The notes under the pieces are model-generated. The model worked only from the letters and a program-made list of their open reading frames with translations. It was not told the origin of the DNA and did not search any database. A program made the translations under genes and the position numbers. From NCBI RefSeq assembly GCF_958298935.1, contig NC_084943.1, forward strand, positions 72,001 to 136,000: DNA of 64,000 bases. The letters are read 5' to 3'. The stretch comes from Phragmites australis (lineage: Eukaryota; Streptophyta; Magnoliopsida; Poales; Poaceae). Position 1 is the stretch's first letter, and each line of letters starts with the position of its first letter. Shown here one piece after another: positions 1 through 12,887 of the stretch.

Positions 1-245
1 CTTCCGCCGCGGCTTTATACGGCGATCTGAAACCAAAGTACAGTACGTAGCTTACATCCAACGCAACGCTGTGAGGCAGTCCGACGCTGTTCCGTGCCGC
101 GTAATCCCAAGAAAGAAACTAGCGTGGCTTCAACGCCGGGCAGGGCCCAAAATGCAGACGACTCTCTTAACGGTTTGGGAGGCCCGGCCCGGCCCAATCC
201 CAGCGTGGAATCCAAATGAGCTTTTTAGCTGCTGGGTTCGGTAAA
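1..245 (+). repeat. Upstream copy of a duplicated promoter/5' block
   Basis: This block closely matches positions 1379-1645, with scattered substitutions and small indels. Shared landmarks run in the same order in both: the start TTCCGCCGC, a run TCCGACGCTGTTCCGTGCCG, GGCTTCAACGCCGGGC, CAAAATGCAGAC and CCCAGCGTGGAATCCAAATG. The downstream copy leads straight into the 5' untranslated exon of the Ala/Glu-rich gene. This copy breaks off near 245 and is followed by unrelated AT-rich DNA. It is best read as a partial tandem duplication of that gene's promoter region, or as the flank of an insertion. It begins at the window edge, so its true extent is unknown. Confidence 0.8.
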
Positions 246-1378
246 CAAGGCTCGTTAGACAGGATTTTGATCTCACTCATTGAACAGGTGAGATCTTGTG
301 AAGCCTAGTGACCCTAAGGTCTTCCTCGATGAACGGACGAGTTCTTCATCGCTACGATGTTTGTGGACCCACCTAAAAGTTCTTGTTCATTTAGTGGGCG
401 AGATCTTTTGGTATATAATTCCGCTAGCGCGGTTGTTTCGATGTCAATGCCCCATTTGCTTCAAACTCAATCAAGAGAGAGGAAGGAGAGAGAAGAGGAG
501 AGGGGACAGAAAAAAAAATTACGGCGAAGCCCTATCGAAGTAAAGATGTTTTTTTTCAAACCCGGTAAAACAATTATTAGTGCTAATTTTTGACATAGTT
601 TAGAGGTTAGATCTAGAAATTTTTTATAAATCTAGTAAGATAGTCACTAGACGTAGGATAGAATGGAGATCTAAATTTAGAATTAGGGTTAGACATAGTT
701 TAGCAACTAGATCATATTTTAACGTATATTTTAGCAATTAGATATAGTATTTAGACATATATTAGATATTGGATGTAGGATTTAGATATAGTATAAGCAT
801 AAATGAGGTAGTAGGTGTAGGATTTAGAGGTGTTTGATGTAGCGACTTGCTAATATTTTGTTGCAGTATAGTGGGTCATGTTTGTAATAAATTTTTCATT
901 GTAGATGTAGTTTAATATAATTATTTTTGTTCTCTCGTATTAATGTTAAAGTTTTTATCGTTGGTTGCCAGATATGTTGGATCAATGGCAGTTTAGGATT
1001 TTTTTTATGGAGACAGTAAAATATTGTATGGTTTAGAAGGAGTAGTGATATTCGTATTTCAGTTAATGAATAAGTGTATCTTTAGACCTATGCACAAAAG
1101 TATCGAACACTTGTATATATTATTGATGCGAGGTTTAAAAGATTCTGAGACTCAAAAGATAACTATTAGCATTGTGAGTAATTATCTGAAAAATAGCGTG
1201 TACTAGGCAACCACTGGCATTAAAGGAGATAAGTGCAGAATATTGTGTAAAAGGATTAACCACCTATGTTACTTGTACCATGAAAAAATAAAAGAGACAG
1301 TTAAGGAAACAGAGTGAAAAGTACGTGAAAGAGGAGACTGAGAAGAAAGAGTATGATGAGAATGAGACCTCCTCTTAT
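246..1378. other. AT-rich spacer between the two promoter copies
   Basis: No convincing coding exon is visible. The stretch is AT-rich and contains loose internal repetition around 600-850 (variants of TAGATATAGT and GTAGGATTTAGA). It may be a decayed transposable element that was inserted between, or duplicated along with, the two flanking blocks. No terminal repeats or target-site duplication could be pinned down. Confidence 0.5.
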
Positions 1379-1645
1379 TTCCGCCGCCGCTTTATACGAC
1401 GATCTGAAACCGAAGTCAGTAGTAGCTTACATCAGCTGTGAGGAGACAGGAGAAGGACTCCGACGCTGTTCCGTGCCGCGTAATCCCCCGAAAGAAAGAA
1501 AGTAGCGTGGCTTCAACGCCGGGCCGGGCCCAAAATGCAGACTACTCTCTTAATTGTTTGGGAGACAGACCGGCCCGGCCCGGCCCAATCCCAGCGTGGA
1601 ATCCAAATGGGCTTTTCAGCTGTTGGGTTGGGCCAACAAGGCTCC
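1379..1645 (+). repeat. Downstream copy of the duplicated promoter block
   Basis: Second copy of the sequence at 1-245. It sits immediately upstream of the pyrimidine-rich 5' untranslated exon (CTTCTT repeats near 1662-1685, GGCC repeats near 1705-1722), so it probably contains the functional core promoter of the gene whose coding exons are at 2866-5064. No clear TATA box was assigned. Confidence 0.7.
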
Positions 1646-1828
1646 CGCACCCACCACCTCTTCTCTTCTTCTTCTTCTTCTTCCCCGCACCACTCCACTC
1701 TCTACGGCCGGCCGGCCGGCCGGCATCCCAAATCCCAATCCCTAGCTAGTAGTAGCTACAAGGAAAATCACCACCAAGTCCAAGTCGCGGCGGCCGCCCC
1801 GAATAGAATTATCATCAAGCAGCAGCAG
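1646..1828 (+). promoter_or_regulatory. Probable 5' UTR exon and donor site of the Ala/Glu-rich gene
   Basis: A pyrimidine-rich, GC-rich leader ends in AGCAGCAG followed by GT at 1829, a good splice donor. The next plausible acceptor is TTGCAG ending at 2810, which leaves a 55-base leader before the ATG at 2866. This implies a 5' UTR intron of about 1 kb (1829-2810), a layout common in grass genes. The intron holds no other recognisable gene. The transcription start is not determined. Confidence 0.5.
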
Positions 1829-2865
1829 GTAGCATCCAATGGAATGAATCACCTTTCGAGCTTATTCGCCCTTGCTCTGTGTTATGTTAGTCCTAAATAA
1901 ATCAACTTGATGATCTTCGCTTCTGATATGAATACGACAATATACCTTGCTGCTCACTAGGTACCTACTGCTCCTCTCCATTTTCTTTGGCAGTTCCAAT
2001 TCCTGGTATAATAGATGGAATAGACTTTCTCCTCTTATTCAAGTTTAGATTAGATGATACATTCACCACCAAGTCAGATGTGCTTTTATCTCCTGATGAA
2101 AGATAATTGTTCCACTAACCATGTGTATCGTAACCCTGCTCACCACCATCCCCACGTGTATATGAATTCATAAAGCCCCAAATCTTGCTGCAACTTGCTC
2201 TACGATATATACTAGTTGGTTGTCCTCTTAATTCATTAATCTGGAAACAAGTTTCAAATCAAATAGATAGGTATTGGAAAAAAAATTATTTAATATCTGC
2301 AACAAGTCGTACAAAAATCACTACTTCTAGTTTCTTTGGGATGATACATTAGTGAATGCAATGATACGCAGTTCTCCTGCGTATTCCAGAGATTTTTAGT
2401 ATCTCGCAATGAATCCTTGCTGGCCCAGCAGTGACCCTCTCTCTTCCAGGCTGGGCTGGATGTTACAGTATGCCTCATTCCATCCTTTTTATTTATTAGC
2501 AAAATGAAAAAAAAGGAGAGGAAAGGAAAGGATAGAGGACGAATTACTTCGGATCTTTCTAGAGGCATTTGGGTAGCATGACCAAAAGTGAACCAACCCC
2601 TTGGACTGCTGAGCTGCCGGCTGGGCCCTTTCTCTGGTTTCTAAATGTGCTTAGCATCCTAATATAATCCCATGAAGTACAGTTCGTATGGTGTCATGTT
2701 GGATTCTTGCCTGCCTGTATTATGCTCATGAGACAGCTCACAAGCATCAGCAACCCCACCACCTTCTCTCTGTCTCTCCCGTGACCACTGTTCTAGCTAG
2801 CTACTTGCAGTTCCAGCTCAATAGGGAGGAAGAAGAGGCACATATAGGTATAGCTTCAGAGTTCG

Positions 2866-5064
2866 ATGAAGAAATCCATGGACATGGAATCGCCTCCCAC
2901 CGATCCTGCAATCCTGCCTCCTCATGTCAGTCAGTTCCTTCTTTTCTCTCATTTCTTCTGCTCCACCCATTGCATTTCTATTGCGTCGCCTACCGTACCA
3001 ATTATTGTTACTGTGTGTTCGATCTTGTACATCTATGAATTTTTATGATTGTGTTCGACTATTTCATATGATTTTTCCTGTGTTCCAACTTCCAAACGAT
3101 ACCATGTTGCCTTGCTTTGTGAATCTTTCCTATGAGACTCATGCACGCTACATATTGAAAGACTTCGTCTTCTGGGGTAATTCGACCCTGTTCACTAGAA
3201 GCATGTGGAAGTAGTCAATAAAGATTGCCATGATAGAGATGGTTCTCATGTTGCTATCCGGCACGGTCAGTCACCAACAAAGCTAGCTATAACGTAGTGT
3301 ATATTGTCTACGAGTCAAGAATGGAAACAACAATAACTAGCGAGGAGCGAACACCAACAAAACTATGAGTGCACATAAGTCCCCATTACTTCTTAGCTCA
3401 TCACCCCTGACATATACTATGTTTGCACCGTGCAGGCTGTTGAGGAAACAAAGAAAGATGAGACCACAGAAGATGCAGTACAAGCAGTTGTCTCGGTGCT
3501 GGAATGTACTTATGCAGAAGAAGAAAGCAAAGTTATTGCTGACACATCATTTGAAATAACTACCGAATCGGAGGCTGCTGAAACTGAAATTGGAACCACT
3601 GAAGCAATTTTTGCTGAAGCTTCTGGTGCGGCAGAAAACCTAGGAGAGAAGAGTAAAAACCCCGACGCTAATATGGACATGACTGCTGACTCAACTGCCG
3701 AAAATGCAGGTGCTAAAATAACTTCTGAAACTGATGGTATTGCAGAACCGGAGAGCAAAGTAGTGGCGCAACCTCAAGCCACCCCACCAACCATGCAGGA
3801 GCTACCTGCAACTGAAGAACCAGCCGGAGACACAAAAGTTACTGCTGAACCTGAATTACCAGTGCGTGGCTTGACACCTGCTGAGGCAGAAGCTATATAC
3901 GAGTCAGAAGAAGAGGACAGTAACAAGGCTTTGTGTAGTGGCGGAGCTCATGCAGATGCTGAAAAACCAGTCCAATTTATTGGGGAAGCTGCGACTGATG
4001 GTGCAACACTAGCAGCATCAGATGCAACCGCTGGTATTGAGGATCACAAGGAAGCACCTAAAGACGAAATTGCTGGCGAGATATTTGAAGCATCAGCATC
4101 AAATTTAGCACAAGCATCTTGTGTGACAACTACTATTTCTGATGATGCCAATGAAATGGCTAACGCTGGTGACAGGGTTGAAGAATTGAAATCAGAAGTA
4201 GCTGATGAACCTGAAGCAATAATCCATCCAGGTGTCACCGCTCCTATTGATGAAGTTAGTGCTGGTCAAGATACTGAAGCTGTTGGAGAATCAAATGGTG
4301 TTGGTCAAGAACCTGTTGCAGTTAGCTCTATTGTGAATGTGCAAAATGATGAAGCAAAGCCATGTGAAGGTCAAGAGGGTGTTGCTGAGGCACCAAACAG
4401 CGTTGAAGAGAAATTCTCAGAAGCTGAAGCTATGCAAGAGAAGAACGATGATGGGAGCCCAAGTGATGAAATGTCTTGTGTTGCCGAGGTAGCAGTTACT
4501 CCTGAAATTGTTGAGCAGATCAAGAGGAGAACGTTGCAAGGCCTGCTCATGGCTGAGAAGAGCACTGAAAAACTACCGATTGGAGACCAACCCACGAACT
4601 CCACTGATGTGCCTAATTCCACGACAGCCCAAGAGTTTGATTCTAACAGTGTGGAAACTTCTGACTTGTGTAAAGAAAATATTGCTGCAGACAGTAGCGA
4701 CTTGGTTGTAGCTACAACTAAAACTGCTGAAGCCATTGAGGTGAAGGACTACTCAACCATCACTGAGCAAGTGGTGAAGGAATCGGTTCTTGAGGATGCA
4801 AAATCTGCTGCAGAGGACACAAAAGAAGGGAAAAGTGTTGCACAAAGAGACCTAGGACATATGTCTAGTGAAGTGGAGAAACAAGGAGAGTCAGACAAGG
4901 CAGACTCCACTCAAGCTGTGAAGCCTTCTCAGCGCCATTCCATCAACATCATGTCCAAGGTGAAGCAGTCCATCGTCAAGGTAAAAAAGGTGATCGTTGG
5001 AAAGTCACCGAGGTCCAAGACCTTGAAACCACTGGTCGAGGCAGCTGAAATCAATGTAAACTGA
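2866..5064 (+). CDS. Acidic Ala/Glu-rich protein with a basic C-terminal tail
   Basis: Two coding exons fit: 2866-2925 and 3436-5064. The first begins at ATG and ends CCTCCTCAT before GTCAGT. The second follows the acceptor TGCACCGTGCAG, and the phase is 0 across the intron. The product is about 563 residues. The large exon has no in-frame ATG at its 5' end, which supports the upstream exon. The protein is low-complexity, dominated by Ala, Glu, Asp, Thr and Val with many EA/AE steps, and has no membrane segment or enzyme motif. It ends in a basic patch (SKVKQSIVKVKKVIVGKSPR). I do not recognise a named family. The composition suggests an intrinsically disordered protein whose basic tail could bind membrane, nucleic acid or microtubules; that is inference. 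The frame is intact, so it is likely a real gene. Confidence 0.75.
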
Positions 5065-6516
5065 GCAGCATTTGAAGTACACCTAATATATTTACAGAAA
5101 AAAAAGTTGTTATCACTCTTGCACATATCATGCTTTGGGTTCCCCATGCATCCTCCGTCTTCATCTATTCCAGCAGTCAACAAGTAAATGCTCTATGCAG
5201 CACTGGTGAATCTATTAATGCAATTGTACCATTTTATTTCTCTTGGTTTCCTTGGATCAGTCATGATCTATGCATAGGTTCAGTCTTGTTTATTTTATTT
5301 TTCTTCTAATTTCTGTATCTTCTACCTAATGTAAATCTATTGATTGTTAATACACGTATGTATGTGGCTTTTATGTGATTTATAGTGTTTAATCTTCTAC
5401 AACTTTGTTATAAGTGATTTATAGTGTTTTATCTTCTATGACTTTGCTGTATAACACTACAAATTGTATTGTAGTTGCAGCCAAAATATTTGATGTGCTT
5501 GAAAACAGGTTTTCTCCTTTTCTCTTTGATATATGTCAAAAATATGTAAAAGTTGTTTTGAATGGTCGCAGGTTTGTGTATGTTTGCATCATTGTTGTAT
5601 ACTCATAATTAATTTTCAAATGCTGGTTGTACAAACTGATTATTAGAATATTAATTTTTATATTTGGCCCGAATCTTGCTTGAAATCAGCTTGAGTGAGA
5701 TATGAGCTAAGTTTGAGCCTACTCTTTAGCTCGGTCTCTAACTCTGCTCGGATTGAGCTCGCCCAGTTTATTGAAGTAGACTCTTGTCAAGCTCCCATCC
5801 TCTCTTGTCCATCTCAAGCTTTTCCTGGGTTTTGGTTGCCACCTCTCTGGTTCCTCCTTCCTTCCATGACCATGACCCCCTCCTATCCTAAGAGCTTTTC
5901 GCTTCATCTATCAGCTTCCTTATGTTCCCAACTCCTACTACAAACCCTCCACCAATCTCTCTATCATGGCAATGGCGAGTTGTTAGCACAGAGGTACCAA
6001 GAAAGTGCCAATCTTGGAAAGTTCATGAGCGAGCTAAAATGTCACATTCTCTTTTCCAGAGACAATTTCAGGATCTACCATCTCTAGCTCAATGTGACTC
6101 ATTTATTGGAAGGAGCCATCAAAATTAATTTTCAAGCCCCTTTTCTTCAAAACTTCTGCTCGGCATAAATAGGTTTTAATCTGCAACTTGGCATTTGGTT
6201 TCATGAACAGCTATCTAGTTCAAAATATTGATGTAATACTACTAGACCTACATTTTGCTTCAGCAAATGTACTCCACAGTGTTATTTAAATTGACACGAT
6301 ACATAGAATAAAAATGAAAAATATTTGAACTAGATAGCTCAGAGATCTAGAGGGGACAGAGATCGTGATTGGCCTGGGACCTAAACAGTGCTCAATCACT
6401 CAAGATTTGGCTCTACCATTTAAAATAAGGAAAAAAGAATACTCAGAAGGAACTAGGCACTACATTTTGCTATATTAAGAAGAGGTCTTGAGCTCCACCA
6501 TGTAGATGTAGTACAG
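5065..6516. other. 3' flank and intergenic DNA
   Basis: This holds the 3' UTR of the upstream gene (AT-rich, to roughly 5400) and then intergenic sequence. A stretch at about 5680-5800 has repeated GAGCTCG/GAGTTTGAGC-like motifs and could be transposon-derived. No exon was recognised. Confidence 0.4.
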
Positions 6517-8339
6517 TTAAGGAGAAGAGATCGGCCGAACCCGCCGTCTTAGCTCTTCAAAAGCGTGCATCGCTTCGCAATCGAGGCCTCCAGCAAACTG
6601 CACATAGATTTCAAGAAAGAAAAGGAAGCGAATTAACAATCCATGCATCCATCAGCTTGGTTTCTCAATACTGTACATAACATATATACATGATGATAGA
6701 TTGATAGTGTAGAGTAGTGAACCTGGTGGACTCTGTAGGTGAAGCGCACACTCTGAGCAACCAGAGTAGCCTCGTTCCCTGCTGTATCCCTGTCCAGTTC
6801 CTTTAGAACTCTCTTCATGTGCACCTTTGCGAGATTCACTGATGCCAATCTCATCTGCAGAAAGTAAACATGTTACAACCGCAATGAACCTGTTAATGGT
6901 TCGATAGCATATATCAGAACAGGAGGAGACTAGCTAGAGTGACAACCTTTGAAGCAATCCCTGAATCAAGCATCCAGTCAGTTGGAATTCTCAACTCTTT
7001 GTACGTCGGCATCTCTGAACGCCTCAGATTCACCAATCTGTTCATGCTCTTCTCCAACCTAACAGACATCATATCATAACTTTGAGTTAATTGGCGTTGA
7101 CAAGATATTTCTACAGTAGTGGTGACTGATGCCACACATACTTATCTAGCAAGCTTGAAATCTTCCTGAGAGTGGCTTCACATGTTGTAGGGCTACCATC
7201 ATCTTTCAAGGAAGAGATATCTTTTATAAGAGAATTGAGATGTCGGTATTCGGATGCTGCTTCCCGCAGTGCATCGGCTTTCCTCTCTGGCCAGTTGAAG
7301 TGCTTCAAGACGGCTGTCTCGTCAGACTGGAAAGTTGTAAATTATTTTATCATAAGATACATCAGTAATAAGTGACCGAAGAACAAGGTAATGGATGGAT
7401 ATATAGAGAAGGAAAGGTGAATGCATCTTCTTGATTACCAGAGTTGAAAGTTGTTGATCCAGCCAATCCACGAAGGTGAGTACTTGATCTACATCTGTGT
7501 AGGTACTAGTGTGGATTTTCTTGATGAGATCATTGATGAACTCGGCTTTTGTTGCGACATCTGCTTTGATCTGAGCGATAGAAATGAGGAATGAAATAGT
7601 CAGGGGGGAGAAAAAGATGTCGGTCAGTGCAGATAGTTTCTTTGAAGAGTTGAAAATGAAAGGATGGTGACCGACGGACCGCTAACAAGTGCGTGGAACG
7701 GTTCTGCAGCTCGTCGACAATGCTGCTGTGATGAGCTTGAGCCTGAGCGGCGGCAGCGCTTGTTCCCCGTGTGTCACTCTGATGCTTGGTCAGCGAGCTG
7801 TACATGTCAAGCAGTGCAGTGGCCTTGCTCACGGGGCTTATCATCCTTGAAGTTGAAGGGCCTTGCTGCGGCGGCGGCGGTGGCGGTGGCGGTGGCGGTG
7901 GTGGCCGTCCAGGAATTTTCTTGGTTGGTGGCGGCGAAGGATTGGGAGGCAGCTGTGACAGATCGCTGCTGACGATGGCCTTGCTCTGCTGGCTGTGCTG
8001 CAGGTCTGCGTTGAGGCGGAGCAGGCGCTGCATCTCCCTCCGCAGGGCCTCAACCTCCCCGCGCAGGCGCACCACCTCCTCCTCGACTGTCTCCTTCGAC
8101 TTGTTGTTATTGTCCTTGGTGCTCACCCTCCTGACAGCGACGGGCGCAGGAGGCTGCCTCCTCGCTGCTGCCATGGTGGTGGTGGTGGTTCTTGGCCTGG
8201 CCTTCACCCCTGGAGCTGGAGGCGAAGGAGAAGGATCAGCATGTTTGGCCCCCCGCGTTCGCGTGGGTGCCGGAGTCGGCGAAGGCGAGGAGGAGACCCT
8301 GCTGCCATGGCCGTTGCTGCTCAGAGCTTGCTGCTTCAT
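6517..8339 (-). CDS. CHUP1-like coiled-coil, proline-rich actin-associated protein
   Basis: Six exons in transcript order: 8339-7680, 7570-7439, 7326-7142, 7058-6947, 6854-6723 and 6597-6517. All have GT-AG borders and matching phases, giving 433 residues. Residues 1-80 are basic and Pro/Ser-rich. Residues 84-114 form a coiled coil (EEEVVRLRGEVEALRREM). A run of twelve prolines lies at 146-157, a profilin/actin-type motif. The C-terminal half is the conserved helical domain of the CHUP1/IPGA1 family (IQNRS-like motif at the end of exon 1, then LKHFNWPERKADALREAASE and LRIPTDWMLDSGIASK). Full-length CHUP1 is about 1,000 residues with an N-terminal chloroplast-membrane anchor. This short form lacks that anchor and resembles the smaller CHUP1-like paralogues. 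The family links organelles or microtubules to actin; the exact role here is not known. Confidence 0.85.
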
Positions 8340-9060
8340 GGCTAGCTAGGCTGGTCGCTCCGCTTGGTCGAGGACAGCAGAGGACTGGAGGAGCAGCCCC
8401 ACCGCAGTAGGTAGCTTTGTTAATTTCTCAGCTAATTTTAATTGCTGGGTTGGTCGATGCGATCCAATCATGAACCATCATGGAGTAGTGAACAGTGCCT
8501 CTGCTCCCTGATCTGGCTCTGCTGACTGGAGGAAATTCCTCCCAAGTCCCAACCAACACAAGACAAACAGAAAGAGATGATGAATTAAGACATGGCTGGC
8601 TGGCGAAGGAATACAGCAAATTGCTGTGCTACTCACTCCATCCAATCAGCAGCAAAATCAGCACAACAGGTACAGCCAGGCTACTCACCATTCACAATAC
8701 ATTAAAAATACTAAGTAAGCTAGCCACTGGCTGGCTAATTCAGTCAGTCATATTTACCGGAGTACTTTACTAGGGCACGCAGGCAGGCAGGCCGTTGACA
8801 AATTGTTGCATGCACATGCCCATGTGACAACGACACCACTGATTTTACCTGACATGGAAGGGAACTAGCTAGGGAAGAGACGAAGATGAACATTATGCAT
8901 GCTGATGCTGACTGAGAGAGCGTTTTTAGCCCCAACCCCATCATCAGTAAACTCCCTACATATTAAACAAGATAGTACATATAAGTAGTCCGCTTACTTT
9001 TTTTCACGAATATGCAAGAGTACTGCATATTATTGTATTAAGAAGAGGAAAAACGTTTTA
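8340..9060. other. Promoter side of the CHUP1-like gene
   Basis: Intergenic DNA upstream of the minus-strand CHUP1-like start at 8339, presumably containing its promoter and 5' UTR. No exon, RNA gene or clear element end was identified. Confidence 0.4.
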
Positions 9061-9880
9061 GTTTGATTATAGACGCAAGGCGGGGGGAACGAACACCCGC
9101 TTGACGGCACCAAAATGCCGCGTTGCTAAACGGACTACTTACAAAGTAAACGACCTAAGTGACGTGCACTCGTCGCGATCCATAACTCTGCATCCACCTT
9201 GATCCGCTTGAGAACCTATGCCACCGTTGAAGAGTGACGAATCGAAGAGCCTGGCATTGTGCTTTTTCCATAGATGTCAAACTATGAGCATGACGATGGT
9301 GTTGATGCCTTTCCGCATCGCCGCCGGTTGGAGAGAGGCGGTGTGTATCCACCAATCTTGCAAGGATGTTTATGAGAGAAAAACACGAGAACATTAAACC
9401 CACGAGAGGGACTCCCACCAGATGGACTTAGAGAAGGAGCAGTCGATCAAGATATGATCCACAGTCTCAAGCGTATGGCCACATAGCCAACAAGTGGAGT
9501 GAGCATCGAGCCTATGTCTCAGTCGCCTGTCCGCCGTCCAAAGACGTCATCGCGACACGAGCCAGATGAAGACCTTAACTTTTAGAGGCGCCCATATCCC
9601 CCAAATCCGGCCGGCACCTTGGAATGGAACAACACCTTGGTGAAGGGCATTGTAGGCCAACCGTGCCGAGTACAGCCCGTCCGCGGTCCAACGCCAAACA
9701 TAGACATCCTCTCTATGCTTGTCCAATTGGACCTCCGAGAGCCACGACTAGAGCATGACATACTCCACAAGAGCCTGCATAGATATCGCTCCTTGGATGT
9801 CCCGTATCCACTGCCGGTCCTGTAGAGCTTGCGCTACCGTCCGAGTGCAAACAACACAGACGGGTGATCATCGCGCAGAG
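9061..9880 (-). mobile_element. Decayed LINE (L1-type) 3' ORF2 fragment
   Basis: Read on the minus strand, 9600-9420 gives a reverse-transcriptase zinc-binding (zf-RVT) signature with stops: LKVKVFIWLVSR, RLWTADRR, then CWLCGHTLETVDHIL-DCSFSKSIW. Positions 9330-9160 give the usual tail of plant L1 ORF2 (INTIVMLIV-HLWKKHNARLFD). Frames shift between blocks and stops interrupt them, so it is dead. The RT core lies beyond the recognisable fragment, and no poly-A tail or target-site duplication was located. It is a 5'-truncated insertion or a relic. Confidence 0.75.
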
Positions 9881-12530
9881 CGCAGGTAGCTCGCTCACTC
9901 AATGACATGTATCCATGAATGATTTTGGTAATATGTAGTTGGCACAAATATGTACTTCTCGCTAACCAGTATGAATTGGAATCGGAATCGGAATTGGGTG
10001 GGACACATCACGGTCATAGAGGACATGCATACATGTAAGCAATTTTCCCTTTTGTCTTTCTTGTGAATCATCAATCGATTCTTCGCATGATCGAGCCTCA
10101 TCAGCCTTCCTGCCTGCCTGCCTGCTTCAGCTCTACCACAACAGACCAGTTAGCTTAGCTACTGATCGAGTAGTCTCTTCACTTCACAGCCTGTTATCGG
10201 CACCTTATCTATAGGAAAGATATATACAGGTACGTACCTAGTTAATTACTACTACTTAGGTGGTTAATTACTGAAAATATATATATGCATGATGGTTCTG
10301 ATTGCCATGATCTACCTACTTGGGGGCTCTTCCTTGCATTGATAGCTGACAACTAAATCTTTCAACCAATGCGTAGGAGTACTTAGTTTTGTACTTTAAG
10401 CAATGGCATAATCATGAAACATGCAAGCGTTTTCCCGATAGACAGACCCCGTTTGCTAAACCGAATCAAGCTAACTGCGCAAAGTGGCAACAAACGAAGA
10501 ATCATCCTCCAAACAAAAATCGGTATCAAGTGGCCTAACTCAAGAGAACACCAACAAGAATCAACATCATTGTGAAAGAAGAAAGGCCAAACAGGGTAAC
10601 AACCAAGCAGTTCATCCTTGAAACAAGAATCAGGATTCGCAAGAGATGATTCATAATTTTACCTGTAACAATGTACGATGAGCACAAAGAGGCACCTGCA
10701 TTTCGTAGAATGGAAGCAAGTGACAAGCAGCTCAACTCTGTATTAAGGAAATTAGTGGGAGGACAGAAATAATGGTGGAGAAGTGCTGCTGCTACTTATA
10801 GCTGCCAACAAACAACAAAGCTGGTGGAGACAGTGGGAAAGTAGGCGCGACATTTGGATCCTTCCCTTGACATCACTGATGGCTCAACCATATATCAACC
10901 TTACCCAACCAAAGCTTAAACAATTCAGAGCAGTTTTTGAGGAAGAAAAGTGCAGAGCAGTCTTAAAGAATTACGAGTCACTTATTTGTCAGTACAGCTA
11001 GCTGACCCTACTTTGTAAGATGTCTCTGAACGATGCGCTAGCTGCATCGCTTGTTTCTGTGAGGCAAATCCCCCCTTTGATCGATTTTTCAACGCATGGT
11101 TTGGTCTTTATTTCTTCCAAAACTAGCTAGTAGTACAGCTAACCCTAGTAGCTTGTGGTTGCTGTTGGACATGACGCGTTCAAGAATGATAACCTTAACC
11201 TTCAGATGGTTCAACTGAAAACGCACTCAACTAAACATTTGCAGCGCCTTAGGTTTTCCTATCAAACAAACTGCTAGCAGCAGGGAAGAACATAATATGC
11301 ACATAGCAGCACACTTCGATCTGATGTCACGAAATTGCTACTGCTTTTCTGGGCACAGTTATACTAACAACTGAATTTTGTTTTAAAAAAGAACTGATGT
11401 GATTATCAGGTCATACATTTTCAGCACAATGACCATTGACCAATAGGCTATATATATAGTTCCCGACATTTGTTAAAAACCGGATTACTAACTACCTCCA
11501 AAATCATAATTTCGACACTGTTCTTCAACTCTAGCTAGCTATGTTACTTCTCCAAAAGAAAAGTGGGGAAAAAAACTAGTGGTGTCTGATATTGTTATAT
11601 ATCAAGCTGTAGGTCATGAAACTTTTTCATTTTCATGTAATAAGAGTATTATGCTCTTGTGCATAACGGTGCTCACATCTTTTAGTGTAATGATGATAAT
11701 CTATCAGCAGAGCAGAACCACACAACTTTTGAGCTTACCTTGCTGCTCTGGATGTATAGCAATAGCAATATCTTTTCCTTTCAGAGCCACACTGACAGTA
11801 GGTAAGTAGGTAGGCATTGTTAGTGGAGCAAGCAAGCAAAGTGCGTGTGGGGGGGGGGGGGATAAGGAGGGAGTGGCATTAGGTGGTGAAGGCTTTTTGA
11901 CTAAACACATTCAGGCATTCTCTCTCGACACCTGCTAAATACAAGATATTAACTAGTAAAACTGCATATCAAAATCTGTAACATAAGACATAAGTAGGCA
12001 CCCAAAAATCTCTTCAAGCAAGCTTTTAATTTCAAGGACTCCGCAGATGACTTACTCACTTCCCTCTGCCAGCCCGGCCCGCTCCACCAGTCCTCGTAGC
12101 CTAGCATCAGGAAGAATCAACAAAATCAATTGCACAAAACGATCAACATGCAGTCACTTCCCTTCCCTTTCATCTATGCAGGCCACGGCACGGTACACTC
12201 AGATACAGCTATAACGACCATGCATTCCGTCGAGAGGAGGCAAAGTACAACTAGCACCAGCTACATCTACTCTACTATTTTTTTAACGAATATATCTACT
12301 CTACTAAACGACCAGTCAGAGTGAGTGCATCGATCAGGACAACCCTAGATACTTAGTTCCCAGTTCCTACAACTAACTGGAGTATCATACAAACCGCCCT
12401 AATCATCAATCAACATACTTAATACATCCACAAGCACAATCAAGCTAAGGCCTGATTCTCTAGCTAGCTACCTCTCTACATCACTTAGTTGCTATCTCTC
12501 CCCGAATTCTGGAGCAGCCCCCATACGTTT
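9881..12530. other. Intergenic DNA
   Basis: About 2.6 kb with no recognised exon. It contains a 13-base poly-G run near 11849-11861 and otherwise ordinary AT-rich sequence. The right end should contain the original 3' UTR of the X8 gene, whose ancestral stop codon reads on the minus strand at 12533-12531. Confidence 0.4.
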
Positions 12531-12599
12531 TCAAACCATTCCTTCGATATGTGCACAAAATGCCAGCATCCAGCAGACCATAGCTGCCCGCGACCAGTG

Positions 12600-12887
12600 T
12601 GTTGGAATATGTGTCGAATATGTGTACATAGTAGGTTACAGATAGACTTGAGTTGTAATTGGGTGGGACTAGGATTAGAGTTGTAGTCGAACCCTAATTC
12701 CGGACCTTTAAATAGAAGGCACCACCGTTGTAACCATAGCAAGACGAAACAGTTGGGGAGGAGCGCCCGTAGTCATGCCCCGAGGATGTAGGCAACTTGG
12801 CTGAACCTCGTTAAAATATCGTGTCTTGTGTGTTGATCTTGTGCTTGGCTTGATGATCTTGATGATGCTTCCGCTAAAATCCTAACA
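12600..12887 (+). repeat. Left LTR of the gag-only element
   Basis: 288-bp long terminal repeat, TG...CA. It contains a TATA-like CTTTAAATAGAAGG near 12707-12720, the expected promoter for the element's RNA. It differs from the right LTR at five sites. Confidence 0.92.

Noticed and set aside
7841..8349. Plus-strand Gly/Leu/Arg-rich open frames
   Set aside because: They are antisense shadows of the GC-rich proline-rich exon 1 of the CHUP1-like gene, with no family similarity.
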